From the NCBI GenBank assembly GCA_017999985.1, contig JAGNKU010000006.1, forward strand, positions 180,276 through 244,275: a stretch of DNA of 64,000 bases, in the 5' to 3' direction. A program made the translations under genes and the position numbers. How positions within the stretch are numbered: the first letter of the stretch is position 1; each line of letters starts with the position of its first letter. The stretch is from Phycisphaerae bacterium (lineage in GTDB: Bacteria > Planctomycetota > Phycisphaerae > UBA1845 > Fen-1342). This document shows, in pieces, positions 28,255 to 36,285 of this stretch. The notes under the pieces are model-generated. The model worked only from the letters and a program-made list of their open reading frames with translations. It did not search any database and was not told the DNA's origin.

Positions 28255-29301
28255 ATGGAAGCGGATATTCTCAGAATCGTGGACGTGAATGTGAACCGGC
28301 TGCGCGAGGCGCTGCGGGTGATCGAGGATTATGCGCGGTTTGCGCTGGACGACGGCGACGCCGCCGGGGCGGTGAAACACTGTCGACATGAGCTGCAGTC
28401 GATGGTCCAGGCGCTCGGCGCGGACGGGCTGCTGGCGGCGCGCGACATCGTTGGCGACGTAGGACGCGACTTGAAGACGCCCGGTGAGCTGCGCCGCGAC
28501 TCGACCGAGGACGTGGTGCGGGCCGCATTCGGGCGCGTGAGCGAGGCGGCCCGCGTGCTGGGGGAGTACGGCAAGATCGTGTCGGAGCCGGCCGCCGCGG
28601 CCGCCGAGGCCCTCCGCTATCGCGCCTACGAGCTGGAGCAACGCGTGGTGCTGCGCGGCGCGCTCCGCCGGCGGTTTCGTGGCGTGCGGCTGTACGTGCT
28701 GTTGACCGAGGCGCTGTGCCGCGGACCGTGGCTGGCGACGGCGGAGGCGGCGATCCGCGGCGGCGCGGGTTGCCTGCAACTGCGCGAGAAGGAATTGCCG
28801 GACGGCGAATTACTCCGGCGGGCACGGGCGCTGCGCGAGCTGACGACGACGCACGGCGTGCTGCTGGCGATCAACGACCGGCCGGACATCGCCCGGCTGG
28901 CCCGCGCGGACGCCGTCCATGTCGGGCAGGATGACCTGACGGTGCGCGAGGTGCGGCACATTGCCGGCGGCGGGATCCTGGTCGGCAAGAGCACGCACAC
29001 ACTGGAGCAGTTCGAGGCCGCCCGGGCCGAGGACCCGGACTACTTGGCGGTCGGGCCGATGTTCCAGAGCGGCACGAAGCCACAGAAGCACATCGCCGGC
29101 CCGGAGATGCTGCGCGCAGCGCGGGCCCGCACCGATTTGCCGCTGGTGGCGATTGGCGGCATTACGGCGCGCAACGTCGCGGAGATTCGGGCCGCCGGCG
29201 CTACGTGCATCGCGGCTTGCGCGGCTGTAATCGGCGCGGATGATGTCGAGGCCGCGGCGCGGGCCTTGTGCGGCAACTTGGCCGGCGGGAGCGTGCGATG
29301 A
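28255..29301 (+). CDS. thiE: Thiamine-phosphate synthase with an extra N-terminal ThiD2-like domain
   Basis: ThiE joins HMP-pyrophosphate and thiazole phosphate to make thiamine monophosphate. The product has 348 residues against about 210 for plain ThiE. Residues about 140-348 are the TIM barrel: GGAGCLQLREKELPDGELLR, AINDRPDIARLARADAVHVGQDDL, VGKSTHTLEQ, YLAVGPMFQSGTKP and LVAIGGITARN. The first about 130 residues (DVNVNRLREALRVIEDYARF at the start) are a helical domain like the ThiD2 module fused to ThiE in cyanobacteria and planctomycetes. No TPP riboswitch is visible upstream. Its stop overlaps the start of the next gene by 4 bases (ATGA), so the two are translationally coupled. Confidence 0.92.
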   Translation: MEADILRIVDVNVNRLREALRVIEDYARFALDDGDAAGAVKHCRHELQSMVQALGADGLLAARDIVGDVGRDLKTPGELRRDSTEDVVRAAFGRVSEAARVLGEYGKIVSEPAAAAAEALRYRAYELEQRVVLRGALRRRFRGVRLYVLLTEALCRGPWLATAEAAIRGGAGCLQLREKELPDGELLRRARALRELTTTHGVLLAINDRPDIARLARADAVHVGQDDLTVREVRHIAGGGILVGKSTHTLEQFEAARAEDPDYLAVGPMFQSGTKPQKHIAGPEMLRAARARTDLPLVAIGGITARNVAEIRAAGATCIAACAAVIGADDVEAAARALCGNLAGGSVR

Positions 29302-30080
29302 GCCGGCAGCGACTCGACGACCTCAAGGCCGGTGGTGTTCCGGGGGCGCGGCCGGCGGCTTCACCGGTGCGGCCGACCGCGCGGGCACTGGCGGAGGTCG
29401 TCGGCGGACAGGAATCGCGCTGCGACAAGCTGGTCTACTGGTCGCTGGAGACGCCGTTCGATGATGTCTGCGCGCAGCATGAGGTCCGTCCGCGAAGCCT
29501 GCTGCGGCCGCTGCACTACAACGTCGGCGGTGGACATCCGGCCGTGGTGGACGCCCGACGGACAATGATTCTGGACATCGAGACCGGCGGGTTCAGCGGA
29601 GCGCCGGTGTTCCTGATCGGCCTCGCCTTGCTGGACGACCGGCCGTTGCGCGTGCGGCAATTCCTGGCCCGCGACTACCCGGAAGAAGAGGCCATCCTCC
29701 GCGCGCTGGCCCGGCTGACCACCGAGCGCGACACGTGGGTCACGTTCAACGGCAAGAGCTTCGACGAGCCGTTCCTACGCGACCGCGCGACGATCCACCG
29801 CGTCCGACTGACGCCGCCGCGCCTGCACGTGGATTTGCTGCACGCCGCCCGGCGAGTGTGGCGGGGCCAGGTGCCAAACTGCCGGCTGGGGACGCTCGAA
29901 GAGCACATCCTGCACCGCCCGCGGGTCGGGGACGTGCCCAGCAGCGACGTGCCGGACCTGTTCCACCACTTCATCCGCACGGGCAACGCCGCCCCCCTGC
30001 GGCCCGTGCTCGTCCATAACCAGATCGACCTGGTGTCGGCGACGGAGCTGCTGCTGCGACTGGTGACCGCGAACGCGTAG
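29298..30080 (+). CDS. RNase H-like exonuclease domain protein (YprB type)
   Basis: A 260-residue protein. Residues about 90-250 form an RNase H-like fold of the YprB/RNase_H_2 type with metal-binding acids in MILDIETGGFSG (DxE), TWVTFNGKSFDEPFL and a later HNQIDLVSATELLLRL block, consistent with a DEDD 3-prime exonuclease. The N-terminal 80 residues are less conserved. It overlaps thiE by the ATGA at 29298-29301, so it is translated after it. Substrate (DNA or RNA) is unknown. A three-way-junction repeat follows 14 bases downstream. Confidence 0.82.
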   Translation: MSRQRLDDLKAGGVPGARPAASPVRPTARALAEVVGGQESRCDKLVYWSLETPFDDVCAQHEVRPRSLLRPLHYNVGGGHPAVVDARRTMILDIETGGFSGAPVFLIGLALLDDRPLRVRQFLARDYPEEEAILRALARLTTERDTWVTFNGKSFDEPFLRDRATIHRVRLTPPRLHVDLLHAARRVWRGQVPNCRLGTLEEHILHRPRVGDVPSSDVPDLFHHFIRTGNAAPLRPVLVHNQIDLVSATELLLRLVTANA

Positions 30081-30094
30081 GGGTGTGCGCAACC

Positions 30095-30146
30095 GGGGAC
30101 AGCAAAGCTCCGCTTTGCTGCGGCAAACCAGAGGTTTGCCGTCCCC
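30095..30146. repeat. Cloverleaf-like intergenic inverted repeat
   Basis: An outer stem GGGGAC (30095-30100) pairs with GTCCCC (30141-30146). It encloses two perfect hairpins: AGCAAAG/CTTTGCT (30101-30119) and GGCAAACC/GGTTTGCC (30122-30140). The whole is a 52-base three-way junction as DNA or RNA. It lies between two same-strand genes. There is no T-tract, so a REP/BIME-like element or RNA processing site is as likely as a terminator. Confidence 0.7.
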
Positions 30147-30271
30147 CGGGGCGGCGCGCAACCGTGGTTCTGCGCGGTGGACGCGCGCCTCCGTAACGCC
30201 GTTTGCCGGCCTATGATCTGCCAGGGTACACTTTGTGCGTGGGTCGAACCCCCACCTGCCTGGAGTAATGT

Positions 30272-32233
30272 ATGCGCAACCGCACCGCCTCAGTCGTCGC
30301 TGGTCTGATCGCCATCTGTGGGGCGTGGTCGCTCGTCGCCCAGGAGCCGGCCAGCCGGCCCGCGTCGCCCTTTGCGGCCGAGGCGTACCTGGAACACATC
30401 AAGTATCTCGCCAGCGACGATCTGGAGGGACGTCAGCCGGGCACCGAGGGCATCGAGCTCGCCGCCGAGTACATCGCCCGCCATTTCGCCGAGGCCGGTC
30501 TCGAGCCCGCGGGCGATGACGGCACGTACTTCCAGACGTTTGAAGTGAAGCGCGGCAAGAAGCTGGTGGACGGCGCGGCGGTGCTGAAGGTGGACGGAAT
30601 CGACCGGCAGTGGCAGTTTCGCAAGGACTGGATCGCGTTGCCATTCTCCGACACTGACGAGGTGGAGGGACCGCTGGCGTTTGCGGGATATGGAATCTCC
30701 GCTTCGGCCTACGAGTATGATGACTACAAGGACTTTGACGCGACCGACAAGGTCCTGCTGATCTTCCGTTACGAGCCGCGCGCGCAAGACCCGGAGGCTG
30801 CGTTCGGCGGCAAGACCCCCTCGCGCTACGCCGAGTTCGCACGAAAAGCCCGGGTCGCATACAAGGAAGGCGCCAAGGCGCTGTTGATCGTGAACCCGCC
30901 ACAGCACGAGCCGTCGGACGACACGCTGTTCGTCTTTGACGAGGATCTGAGCAACCGGACGTGCGCTCTGCCCATGGTCCACGTATCGCGCGAACTCGCC
31001 CAGGCCCTGCTCGACAAGGCCGGGCTCGGTACCCTCGCGGAGTTGCAGGCCAAACTGGAACGGGAGCGCAAGCCGCTCTCTGCCGACATGAACCTGCACA
31101 TCACGCTCAAGCCCGGCATCCGGCCGAACAAGCTCGCCGCGCGCAACGTGGTCGGCCGCCTGAAGGGCACCGGCGACACCACGGACACGATCGTCATTGG
31201 CGCGCATTACGACCACTTGGGCAACGTGCCGAGCCGCATGGGCGGAGCTGACGAGCCGCAGATCCACAACGGGGCCGACGACAACGCGTCCGGGACGGCC
31301 GGCGTGCTGGAGATGGCCCGCGTGCTGGCCAAGGAGCCCAAGCTGCGCCGCGACGTGATCTTCGTCGCGTTCAGTGCCGAAGAGATGGGCCTGCTCGGCA
31401 GCGCCCACTTCGTGGACCACCCGCCGACCGACCTGAAGAACATCCGCGCCATGGTGAATTTCGACATGATCGGCCGCCTCGGGACGAACAAGCTCACCGT
31501 CTACGGCGTGCCCAGTGGCAGCGGTCTGGCCGACTTGGTCAATCCCGCGGTCGCGCAGGCCGGCCTCGAGTGCAGCCCCGCGCAGGGCGGCATGTTCGGC
31601 GCCAGCGATCACGCGACGTTCTACGCCCATGACATCCCGGTGCTGTTCGCCTTCACCGGCGTCCACAAGCAGTATCACACGCCGGACGACGATTGGGAGC
31701 TCATCGACGCGGAGGGGGCGACGAAGGTGCTGACGGCGTTCCACCAGATCGTGCGGGCCGTGGCCGACCTGGAGACCGGACCGGAGTTCGCGAAGGTCGT
31801 ACCGCAGGCCGAGCCGGAGCCGCCGATCAAGCCCGAAGTCGAGCATGAGAAGGAAGCCCAGGACAAGGACACCCACGACGAGCCCGGCGCGCACCGTCAC
31901 CACGGCCCGCCGGGTCCGGGCGGTGACGCCGAGCGTCCCACGCGCCCACCGGTGCGCCTCGGCATCATGCCGGACTTCACCGGTGGCGATAAACCGGGTG
32001 TGGGTGTCACATCGGTGCTGGATGGCGGCCCCGCGAAGGCGGCGGGCATGCAGGATGGCGACCGCATCGTGAAGATCGGCGGTGAGCCCGTCAAGGACAT
32101 CTATGGCTACATGGACGCTCTGCGCGAGTTCAAGCCGGGCGCGACCATCGAGATCGTCGTAGTCCGCAAGGACGAGGAACTCACGCTGAAGGTCACGCTG
32201 CAGGACGCACCCAAACCGCGCGGCGCGCAATAG
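30272..32233 (+). CDS. Secreted M28-family zinc aminopeptidase with PA and PDZ domains
   Basis: A 653-residue protein with an N-terminal export signal (TASVVAGLIAICGAWSLVA). A protease-associated-like domain occupies about 110-250. The catalytic M28 domain (about 285-490) shows the expected zinc ligands and catalytic acids: GAHYDHLG, GADDNASGTAG, AFSAEEMGLLGS, NFDMIGRLG, and the final QYHTPDDD. After a His/Pro/Glu-rich linker (about 505-560), a PDZ domain closes the protein (VTSVLDGGPAKAAGMQDGDR). It probably acts in the periplasm or outside, removing N-terminal residues from peptides. The ATG at 30272 is preceded by TGGAG. A hairpin (GTGGG...CCCAC) lies in the leader just before it. Confidence 0.92.
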   Translation: MRNRTASVVAGLIAICGAWSLVAQEPASRPASPFAAEAYLEHIKYLASDDLEGRQPGTEGIELAAEYIARHFAEAGLEPAGDDGTYFQTFEVKRGKKLVDGAAVLKVDGIDRQWQFRKDWIALPFSDTDEVEGPLAFAGYGISASAYEYDDYKDFDATDKVLLIFRYEPRAQDPEAAFGGKTPSRYAEFARKARVAYKEGAKALLIVNPPQHEPSDDTLFVFDEDLSNRTCALPMVHVSRELAQALLDKAGLGTLAELQAKLERERKPLSADMNLHITLKPGIRPNKLAARNVVGRLKGTGDTTDTIVIGAHYDHLGNVPSRMGGADEPQIHNGADDNASGTAGVLEMARVLAKEPKLRRDVIFVAFSAEEMGLLGSAHFVDHPPTDLKNIRAMVNFDMIGRLGTNKLTVYGVPSGSGLADLVNPAVAQAGLECSPAQGGMFGASDHATFYAHDIPVLFAFTGVHKQYHTPDDDWELIDAEGATKVLTAFHQIVRAVADLETGPEFAKVVPQAEPEPPIKPEVEHEKEAQDKDTHDEPGAHRHHGPPGPGGDAERPTRPPVRLGIMPDFTGGDKPGVGVTSVLDGGPAKAAGMQDGDRIVKIGGEPVKDIYGYMDALREFKPGATIEIVVVRKDEELTLKVTLQDAPKPRGAQ

Positions 32234-32250
32234 CCGACGGAAAGACCACC

Positions 32251-32273
32251 ACCAAGGCACCAAGGCACAAAGG
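32251..32273. repeat. Octameric repeat (AAGGCACC type), intergenic
   Basis: Nearly three 8-bp units (AAGGCACC, AAGGCACA, AAGG, preceded by ACC) just after the M28 peptidase gene. Belongs to the same sequence class as the repeat inside the RND gene at 13793-13828. Confidence 0.6.
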
Positions 32274-32298
32274 TCAACCCATACGTGACAGGACTCGA

Positions 32299-32353
32299 AG
32301 CCGCAGCCCCGTAGGGACGTTTGTCAATAGCCCAGGGCGCGAGCCCTTGGACA
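32299..32353 (-). repeat. Two-hairpin dispersed repeat, copy A (minus orientation)
   Basis: Read on the minus strand it has a CAAGGGCTCGCGCCCTGGG hairpin followed by a CCCTACGGGGCT block. Copy B at 33158-33211 has the same two blocks and spacing in the opposite orientation. The element has no coding content. The function is unknown. Confidence 0.7.
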
Positions 32354-32425
32354 CGCAACGACCTTTCTCTCCTCCGTGAGCCCCGGAGGGGCGATTGACG
32401 GCTAGCCTGTCAGGCGATCACAAGG

Positions 32426-32947
32426 CTAGCCCGCGCCGGGACCATCCTTCGGTGTCTGTGGGCACGCCATGCTGCTCTCAGGACAGACGCACGCGCATTC
32501 GGGACAGCGACCGGACGTGTTACCTGTCAAGTCATATCCACACTTTCGGCAGTGCCCAGGTGGCGGAGCTACACGCCGTCGACAAGACGCTACCAGTATC
32601 AGTGCGGCCAGAGGGAGCAGAATCATGCATAGCGGGAACGCGGCCTGGAGTCCATTCGACGGATACACCACCCACGACGGACGCCACGCCAGCGCTGGCC
32701 CGCCGGGCGCATCGCAGAAGAACTCGACCCCGCGGATCGGATGGCCCTTTTCGAAGGGGCCGTGCACCTTGTGGTCCCAGTTTATGAAGACCTTGCCTCC
32801 GCCAACGCGGATTTCGCGGGTGTTGCCGTCGCCCACCGCAACTACGCAAAATCCGCTGGCGAGCCAGAGCAGGACCATGCGACCCGCCATGACGGCGGCC
32901 AGCCGGCTCGGCAGCTTCCAGCGCGAACGTTTGTGATCCCGTTCCAT
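32426..32947 (-). CDS. Planctomycete-type membrane protein with C-terminal CxxCGYDL zinc ribbon
   Basis: A 173-residue protein with an N-terminal membrane segment (GRMVLLWLASGFCVVAVG), a soluble middle, a second segment (FPLCMILLPLAALILVAS), and a cytoplasmic zinc ribbon with CRKCGYDLTGNTSGRCPEC. That tag recurs in many planctomycete membrane proteins; its function is unknown. The gene is the only one in a 1.1-kb repeat-rich interval, flanked by inverted copies of a two-hairpin repeat. The ATG at 32947 is the only reasonable start. No paralogue is in the window. Confidence 0.78.
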   Translation of the reverse strand: MERDHKRSRWKLPSRLAAVMAGRMVLLWLASGFCVVAVGDGNTREIRVGGGKVFINWDHKVHGPFEKGHPIRGVEFFCDAPGGPALAWRPSWVVYPSNGLQAAFPLCMILLPLAALILVASCRRRVAPPPGHCRKCGYDLTGNTSGRCPECACVCPESSMACPQTPKDGPGAG

Positions 32948-33157
32948 ACAGATCGCACGAGCAGTCGAAGGCAGTCTCTGCAGTTCGCTTCATTGTGCGG
33001 GACATGCGCGCTCAGGGTCAACCGTTGCGCCAACGCGGACAGAGCACGACGACCAGCCACGGCGTTGCGTGGTCACAGGTGCGCTTGCACGGCCCTGCGG
33101 GTCGGGCGTCGACCGCCCCTACGGGGCTCAAGAGTTAGAAGCGAGGGAGCTTGGCTC

Positions 33158-33211
33158 TGTTCCCAGGGCTCGCCCCCTGGGCTACCAACACACGCCCCTA
33201 CGGGGCTACAG
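33158..33211 (+). repeat. Two-hairpin dispersed repeat, copy B (plus orientation)
   Basis: CCAGGGCTCGCCCCCTGGG hairpin, a short spacer, then CGCCCCTACGGGGCT. This matches copy A at 32299-32353 in reverse orientation, so the two copies bracket the zinc-ribbon gene as inverted repeats about 800 bp apart. Confidence 0.7.
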
Positions 33212-33235
33212 GCACCCCGGGGCGGATCACTCGCT

Positions 33236-33283
33236 CGTTCCCCTCATTCCTTGCTCCCTTGATCCCTTGTTCCCTTGATCCCT
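33236..33283. repeat. Octameric tandem array (TGATCCCT/AGGGATCA type), six units
   Basis: CGTTCCCC, TCATTCCT, TGCTCCCT, TGATCCCT, TGTTCCCT, TGATCCCT: exact 8-bp phasing with drift in the outer units. The reverse complement (AGGGATCA) is the unit found inside the RND gene at 13310-13346. No spacers or leader are present, so this is not CRISPR. Confidence 0.85.
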
Positions 33284-33384
33284 CTGCGCCTGCGTGCTGC
33301 GCGGACCCGGCGCGGCCGCTTAGAGTCCTGATGGCCGTGCCGCTGCCTTGGGGGCGAAGCCCACGCAGCGCGATCGGCCGTGCG

Positions 33385-35199
33385 TCAGACCTGCTCGACG
33401 CGGTGCTCGCGGGCCGGGGCGGGTGTGGGCTCCGAATCCGCCGTCGCTTCGAGCTCGGCGGGATAGCGGAGCGGCACTTCGTAATCGGGGTAGGCGCGCC
33501 GGAGGGCGGCATCGACCAGGCCCAGGAAGAACGGCTGCGGCGACAGCGGCCGGCTGGTCAGCTCGGGGTGGGCCTGCGTGCCGACGAAATAGGGGTGCAG
33601 ATCGGACCGGAGCTCCAGGATGTTCATGATCTCGGCCCGCGGCGACTTGCCGGAGAAGATCATCCCCGCCGCTTCGAGCTGCGCGATGTAGCGGGGATCG
33701 ACCTCGTAGCGATGGCGGAACCGCAGGCGGGTGCGCGGGCCAAACATGCGGGCCGCGAGCGTCCCCGGCCGGACGACGATGTCATGCCCGCCCAGCCGCA
33801 TGGTACCGCCGAGGCCCTCGATCTCCTTCTGCTCCGGCAGGAGGTTGATCACCGGGTAGCGGCACTCCGTGTCGATCTCGGTCGAGTTCGCGTCCTCCAT
33901 CCCGCAGACGTTGCGGGCGAAGTCGATCACCGCCATCTGGAAGCCGTAGCAGATCCCCAGGCACGGCAGCTTGGAGAGACGGGCGTGCTTCAGGCAGGCG
34001 ATCTTGCCGTCGGCGCCACGCGTGCCGAACGCGCCGGGCACGATGATGCCGTGCAGGTCCTGCAGGGCCTCGGGCACCGTCGCGTCCGTGAGCTCCGACG
34101 TATCAACCCAGCGCGTCTGCACCTTGCAGCCCAGGTGCGTGCCGGCGTGCTCCAGCGCCTTGAGGATGCTGGCGTAAGCGTCGCGAACGGCCGTGTACTT
34201 GCCGGTGATGCCGATGGTGACCTCGCGCGACGCGGTGCGCAGGTTGCCGAGGTAGCGGGACCACGCCTCGCGGGCCGCCCGCTCCGTCTCCTCGTCCACA
34301 CGCGGCTTCAGCTCGAGCCAGTCCATGACCGCCTTGTCATAGCCCGCGCCCCGCAGCAGTTCGGGAATCAGGTACACGCTTTCACAGTCGTGCATGCTGA
34401 AGACCCGCTCCGGCGGAACGTTTGAGAAGAGCGCGATCTTCTCGCGCACCTTGCGCGTCACGGGCGTGTGGGCCCGGCACGCGATGATGTGGGGCTGCAC
34501 GCCGCATTCCAGCAGCCGGCGGACGCCAAGCTGGGCGGCCTTGCTCTTCTGCTCGCCGAGAATCACCGGCTCGAGGACGTACGTCAGGGCAACGAAGCAC
34601 ACACTGCGCTGGCCCTCCTCGAAGGCGAGCTGCCGGACGGCCTCAATGTAGTGGGCATTCTCGACGTCGCCGACCGTTCCGCCGATCTCCACGAAAACCA
34701 CGTCCGCCTTGGTAGCCAGGGCCAGTTCGCGGAGGCGGTTTTTCACCTCGCCGGTCACGTGCGGGATCATCTGCACGTCGCGGCCGAGGTAGGCGCCGGT
34801 CCGCTCGCGTTCGAGGACCCGGCGGAAGATCTGGCCGTTGGTGGCGAAGTTGAGGCGGCTGAGGTTCTGGTCGAGGGCCCGTTCGTAGGTGCCGAGGTCC
34901 ATGTCGCACTCGGTGCCGTCGTCGAGGACGAACACCTCGCCGTGACGGAACGGGTTCAGCGTGCCGGAATCGATGTTGAGGTAGCCTTCGAGCTTGATCG
35001 GCGCGACAGCGAGGCCCTTGTCCTGGAGGCAACGGGCGAGCGACGAGCTGAAGATGCCCTTGCCGAGCCCGCTCATCACCGTCCCGAAGACGATGACGAA
35101 CTTCGTCGACCCCGGCTTGTAGCCGGCGGGCATGGGCAGGTAGAACTCCGTGTCACCGGACTGGTCGCGAATCGATTCCAGCAGTCGATCGCCTTCCAT
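33385..35199 (-). CDS. pyrG: CTP synthase (divergent planctomycete form)
   Basis: CTP synthase aminates UTP to CTP using glutamine and ATP. The protein has 604 residues; the usual length is about 540. The extra length is an N-terminal lead of about 30 residues and a C-terminal tail (EPTPAPAREHRVEQV). The synthetase domain has a P-loop written GTVMSGLGKGIFSSS instead of the usual GGVVSSLGKG, and GGTVGDVENAHYIEAVRQ. The class-I amidotransferase part has nucleophile Cys in CLGICYGFQMAVIDFARNV and the HPE motif in TQAHPELTSRPL. The start is uncertain: ATG at 35199 or an in-frame ATG at 35133. It lies 74 bases downstream of kdsB, which consumes CTP, and is probably cotranscribed with it. Confidence 0.9.
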   Translation of the reverse strand: MEGDRLLESIRDQSGDTEFYLPMPAGYKPGSTKFVIVFGTVMSGLGKGIFSSSLARCLQDKGLAVAPIKLEGYLNIDSGTLNPFRHGEVFVLDDGTECDMDLGTYERALDQNLSRLNFATNGQIFRRVLERERTGAYLGRDVQMIPHVTGEVKNRLRELALATKADVVFVEIGGTVGDVENAHYIEAVRQLAFEEGQRSVCFVALTYVLEPVILGEQKSKAAQLGVRRLLECGVQPHIIACRAHTPVTRKVREKIALFSNVPPERVFSMHDCESVYLIPELLRGAGYDKAVMDWLELKPRVDEETERAAREAWSRYLGNLRTASREVTIGITGKYTAVRDAYASILKALEHAGTHLGCKVQTRWVDTSELTDATVPEALQDLHGIIVPGAFGTRGADGKIACLKHARLSKLPCLGICYGFQMAVIDFARNVCGMEDANSTEIDTECRYPVINLLPEQKEIEGLGGTMRLGGHDIVVRPGTLAARMFGPRTRLRFRHRYEVDPRYIAQLEAAGMIFSGKSPRAEIMNILELRSDLHPYFVGTQAHPELTSRPLSPQPFFLGLVDAALRRAYPDYEVPLRYPAELEATADSEPTPAPAREHRVEQV

Positions 35200-35273
35200 T
35201 GGTCTGCACCCGCATCCCGACCGGGCCGGTGTCGCGCCGGCCAGATCCGCATCATCCCGCGTGTCCCATCGCC

Positions 35274-36041
35274 TCAAGTCTTGCGTGCCGTCCCGGACTC
35301 ACGGCACCGGGCCACGAACTGTTCATAGTCCTGTGGCGTGTCGATGCCGACGCACGCGTGTTCAACAAGCTCAACGGCCAGCGCGATGCCGCGTTCCAGC
35401 ACGCGTAGCTGTTCGAGTTTCTCGATGCGCTCGAGTACGCCTGGAAACCAGGCGGCGAGCTCAAGAAGGAACGACCGGCGGTACGCGTACACCCCGAGAT
35501 GCAGCAAGCATCTGTCCGGGGCGCCGCCCCCACCGCCGTCTCGCGGATATGGTATCAGAGATCGCGAAAAATACAGCGCCCGACCGGCGGAATTCAGCAC
35601 GACTTTCACGCAGTTCGGATCGCGCGGGTCGGCGTCGGGCGGAAACGGGCACGCCAGGGTGGCGATCGGGCAGTCCACCGGCTCACGGGCGAGCCGCGCG
35701 GCCAGTCGGTCGAGGTAGGCGGGCTCGATCTCGGGCTCGTCGCCCTGGACATTCAGGATGATGTCGTCGGGGGCGCCGGGCAGCCCGCTGACGACCTCGG
35801 CGATGCGGTCGGTGCCGCTGGGGTGGTCGGGCCGGGTCATGGCGACCTGGCCGCCGAACTCCTGGACGGCGGACGCGATCCGCGCGTCGTCGGTGGCGAT
35901 AATGCAGCGGGCGATGCGCCGGGCGGCCAGCACGCGTTCGTAGACGTGCTGAATCAGGTACTTGCCGGTTTCACGGGCGAGGGGTTTCCCGGGGAAGCGC
36001 GTCGAGGCGTAGCGGGCGGGGATGACGGCGACCACGTCCAT
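35274..36041 (-). CDS. kdsB: CMP-Kdo synthetase (3-deoxy-manno-octulosonate cytidylyltransferase)
   Basis: KdsB activates Kdo with CTP for lipopolysaccharide core assembly. The 255-residue protein has the normal length. Signatures are the N-terminal VIPARYASTRFPGKPLA, then CIIATDDARI, MTRPDHPSGTDRIAEV, NVQGDEPEI, YFSRSLIPYPRD and LHLGVYAYRR. The ATG at 36041 is the only start that gives this N-terminus; the frame extends further upstream without similarity. It is followed by pyrG on the same strand. Its presence implies Kdo-containing LPS and thus an outer membrane. Confidence 0.94.
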   Translation of the reverse strand: MDVVAVIPARYASTRFPGKPLARETGKYLIQHVYERVLAARRIARCIIATDDARIASAVQEFGGQVAMTRPDHPSGTDRIAEVVSGLPGAPDDIILNVQGDEPEIEPAYLDRLAARLAREPVDCPIATLACPFPPDADPRDPNCVKVVLNSAGRALYFSRSLIPYPRDGGGGGAPDRCLLHLGVYAYRRSFLLELAAWFPGVLERIEKLEQLRVLERGIALAVELVEHACVGIDTPQDYEQFVARCRESGTARKT

Positions 36042-36285
36042 GCGTCGGCTGCCCGGGTAGAGCCGCGAGGTATCCGCCGAGGATGATACCGCCGACGGCC
36101 GACAATGCAAATTGCTTGGGTGGCAACTGCCCGGGAGCAGCGGCCGCCCATCCTTGTGCCCCTGCTCTGGCGCAGTGTCACACCTGGCCCTTTCGTATCG
36201 CCGACCGCCGAGTACCATATGCGATTGCACGTCCGGCGCGGGTCGCGCGGCCCCCGCGGGGCGGCCCCGGGCCAGCAGGTGTCAC

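Larger units (their letters stand above)
32948..33384. other. Repeat-rich gene-free interval
   Basis: No gene is seen. The interval holds a half-copy of the two-hairpin repeat (GCCCCTACGGGGCT near 33115-33128), full copy B (33158-33211), and an octamer array (33236-33283). The remainder, next to the pyrG stop, shows nothing recognisable. Confidence 0.7.

Noticed and set aside
30233-30262. tRNA T-arm-like hairpin GTGGGTCGAACCCCCAC
   Set aside because: The loop is shifted from TTCRANY and no matching acceptor or anticodon arms occur in the preceding 80 bases. Probably just a leader hairpin before the M28 gene.
33236-33283. CRISPR array
   Set aside because: Units are 8 bp with no spacers, and no cas genes are present.
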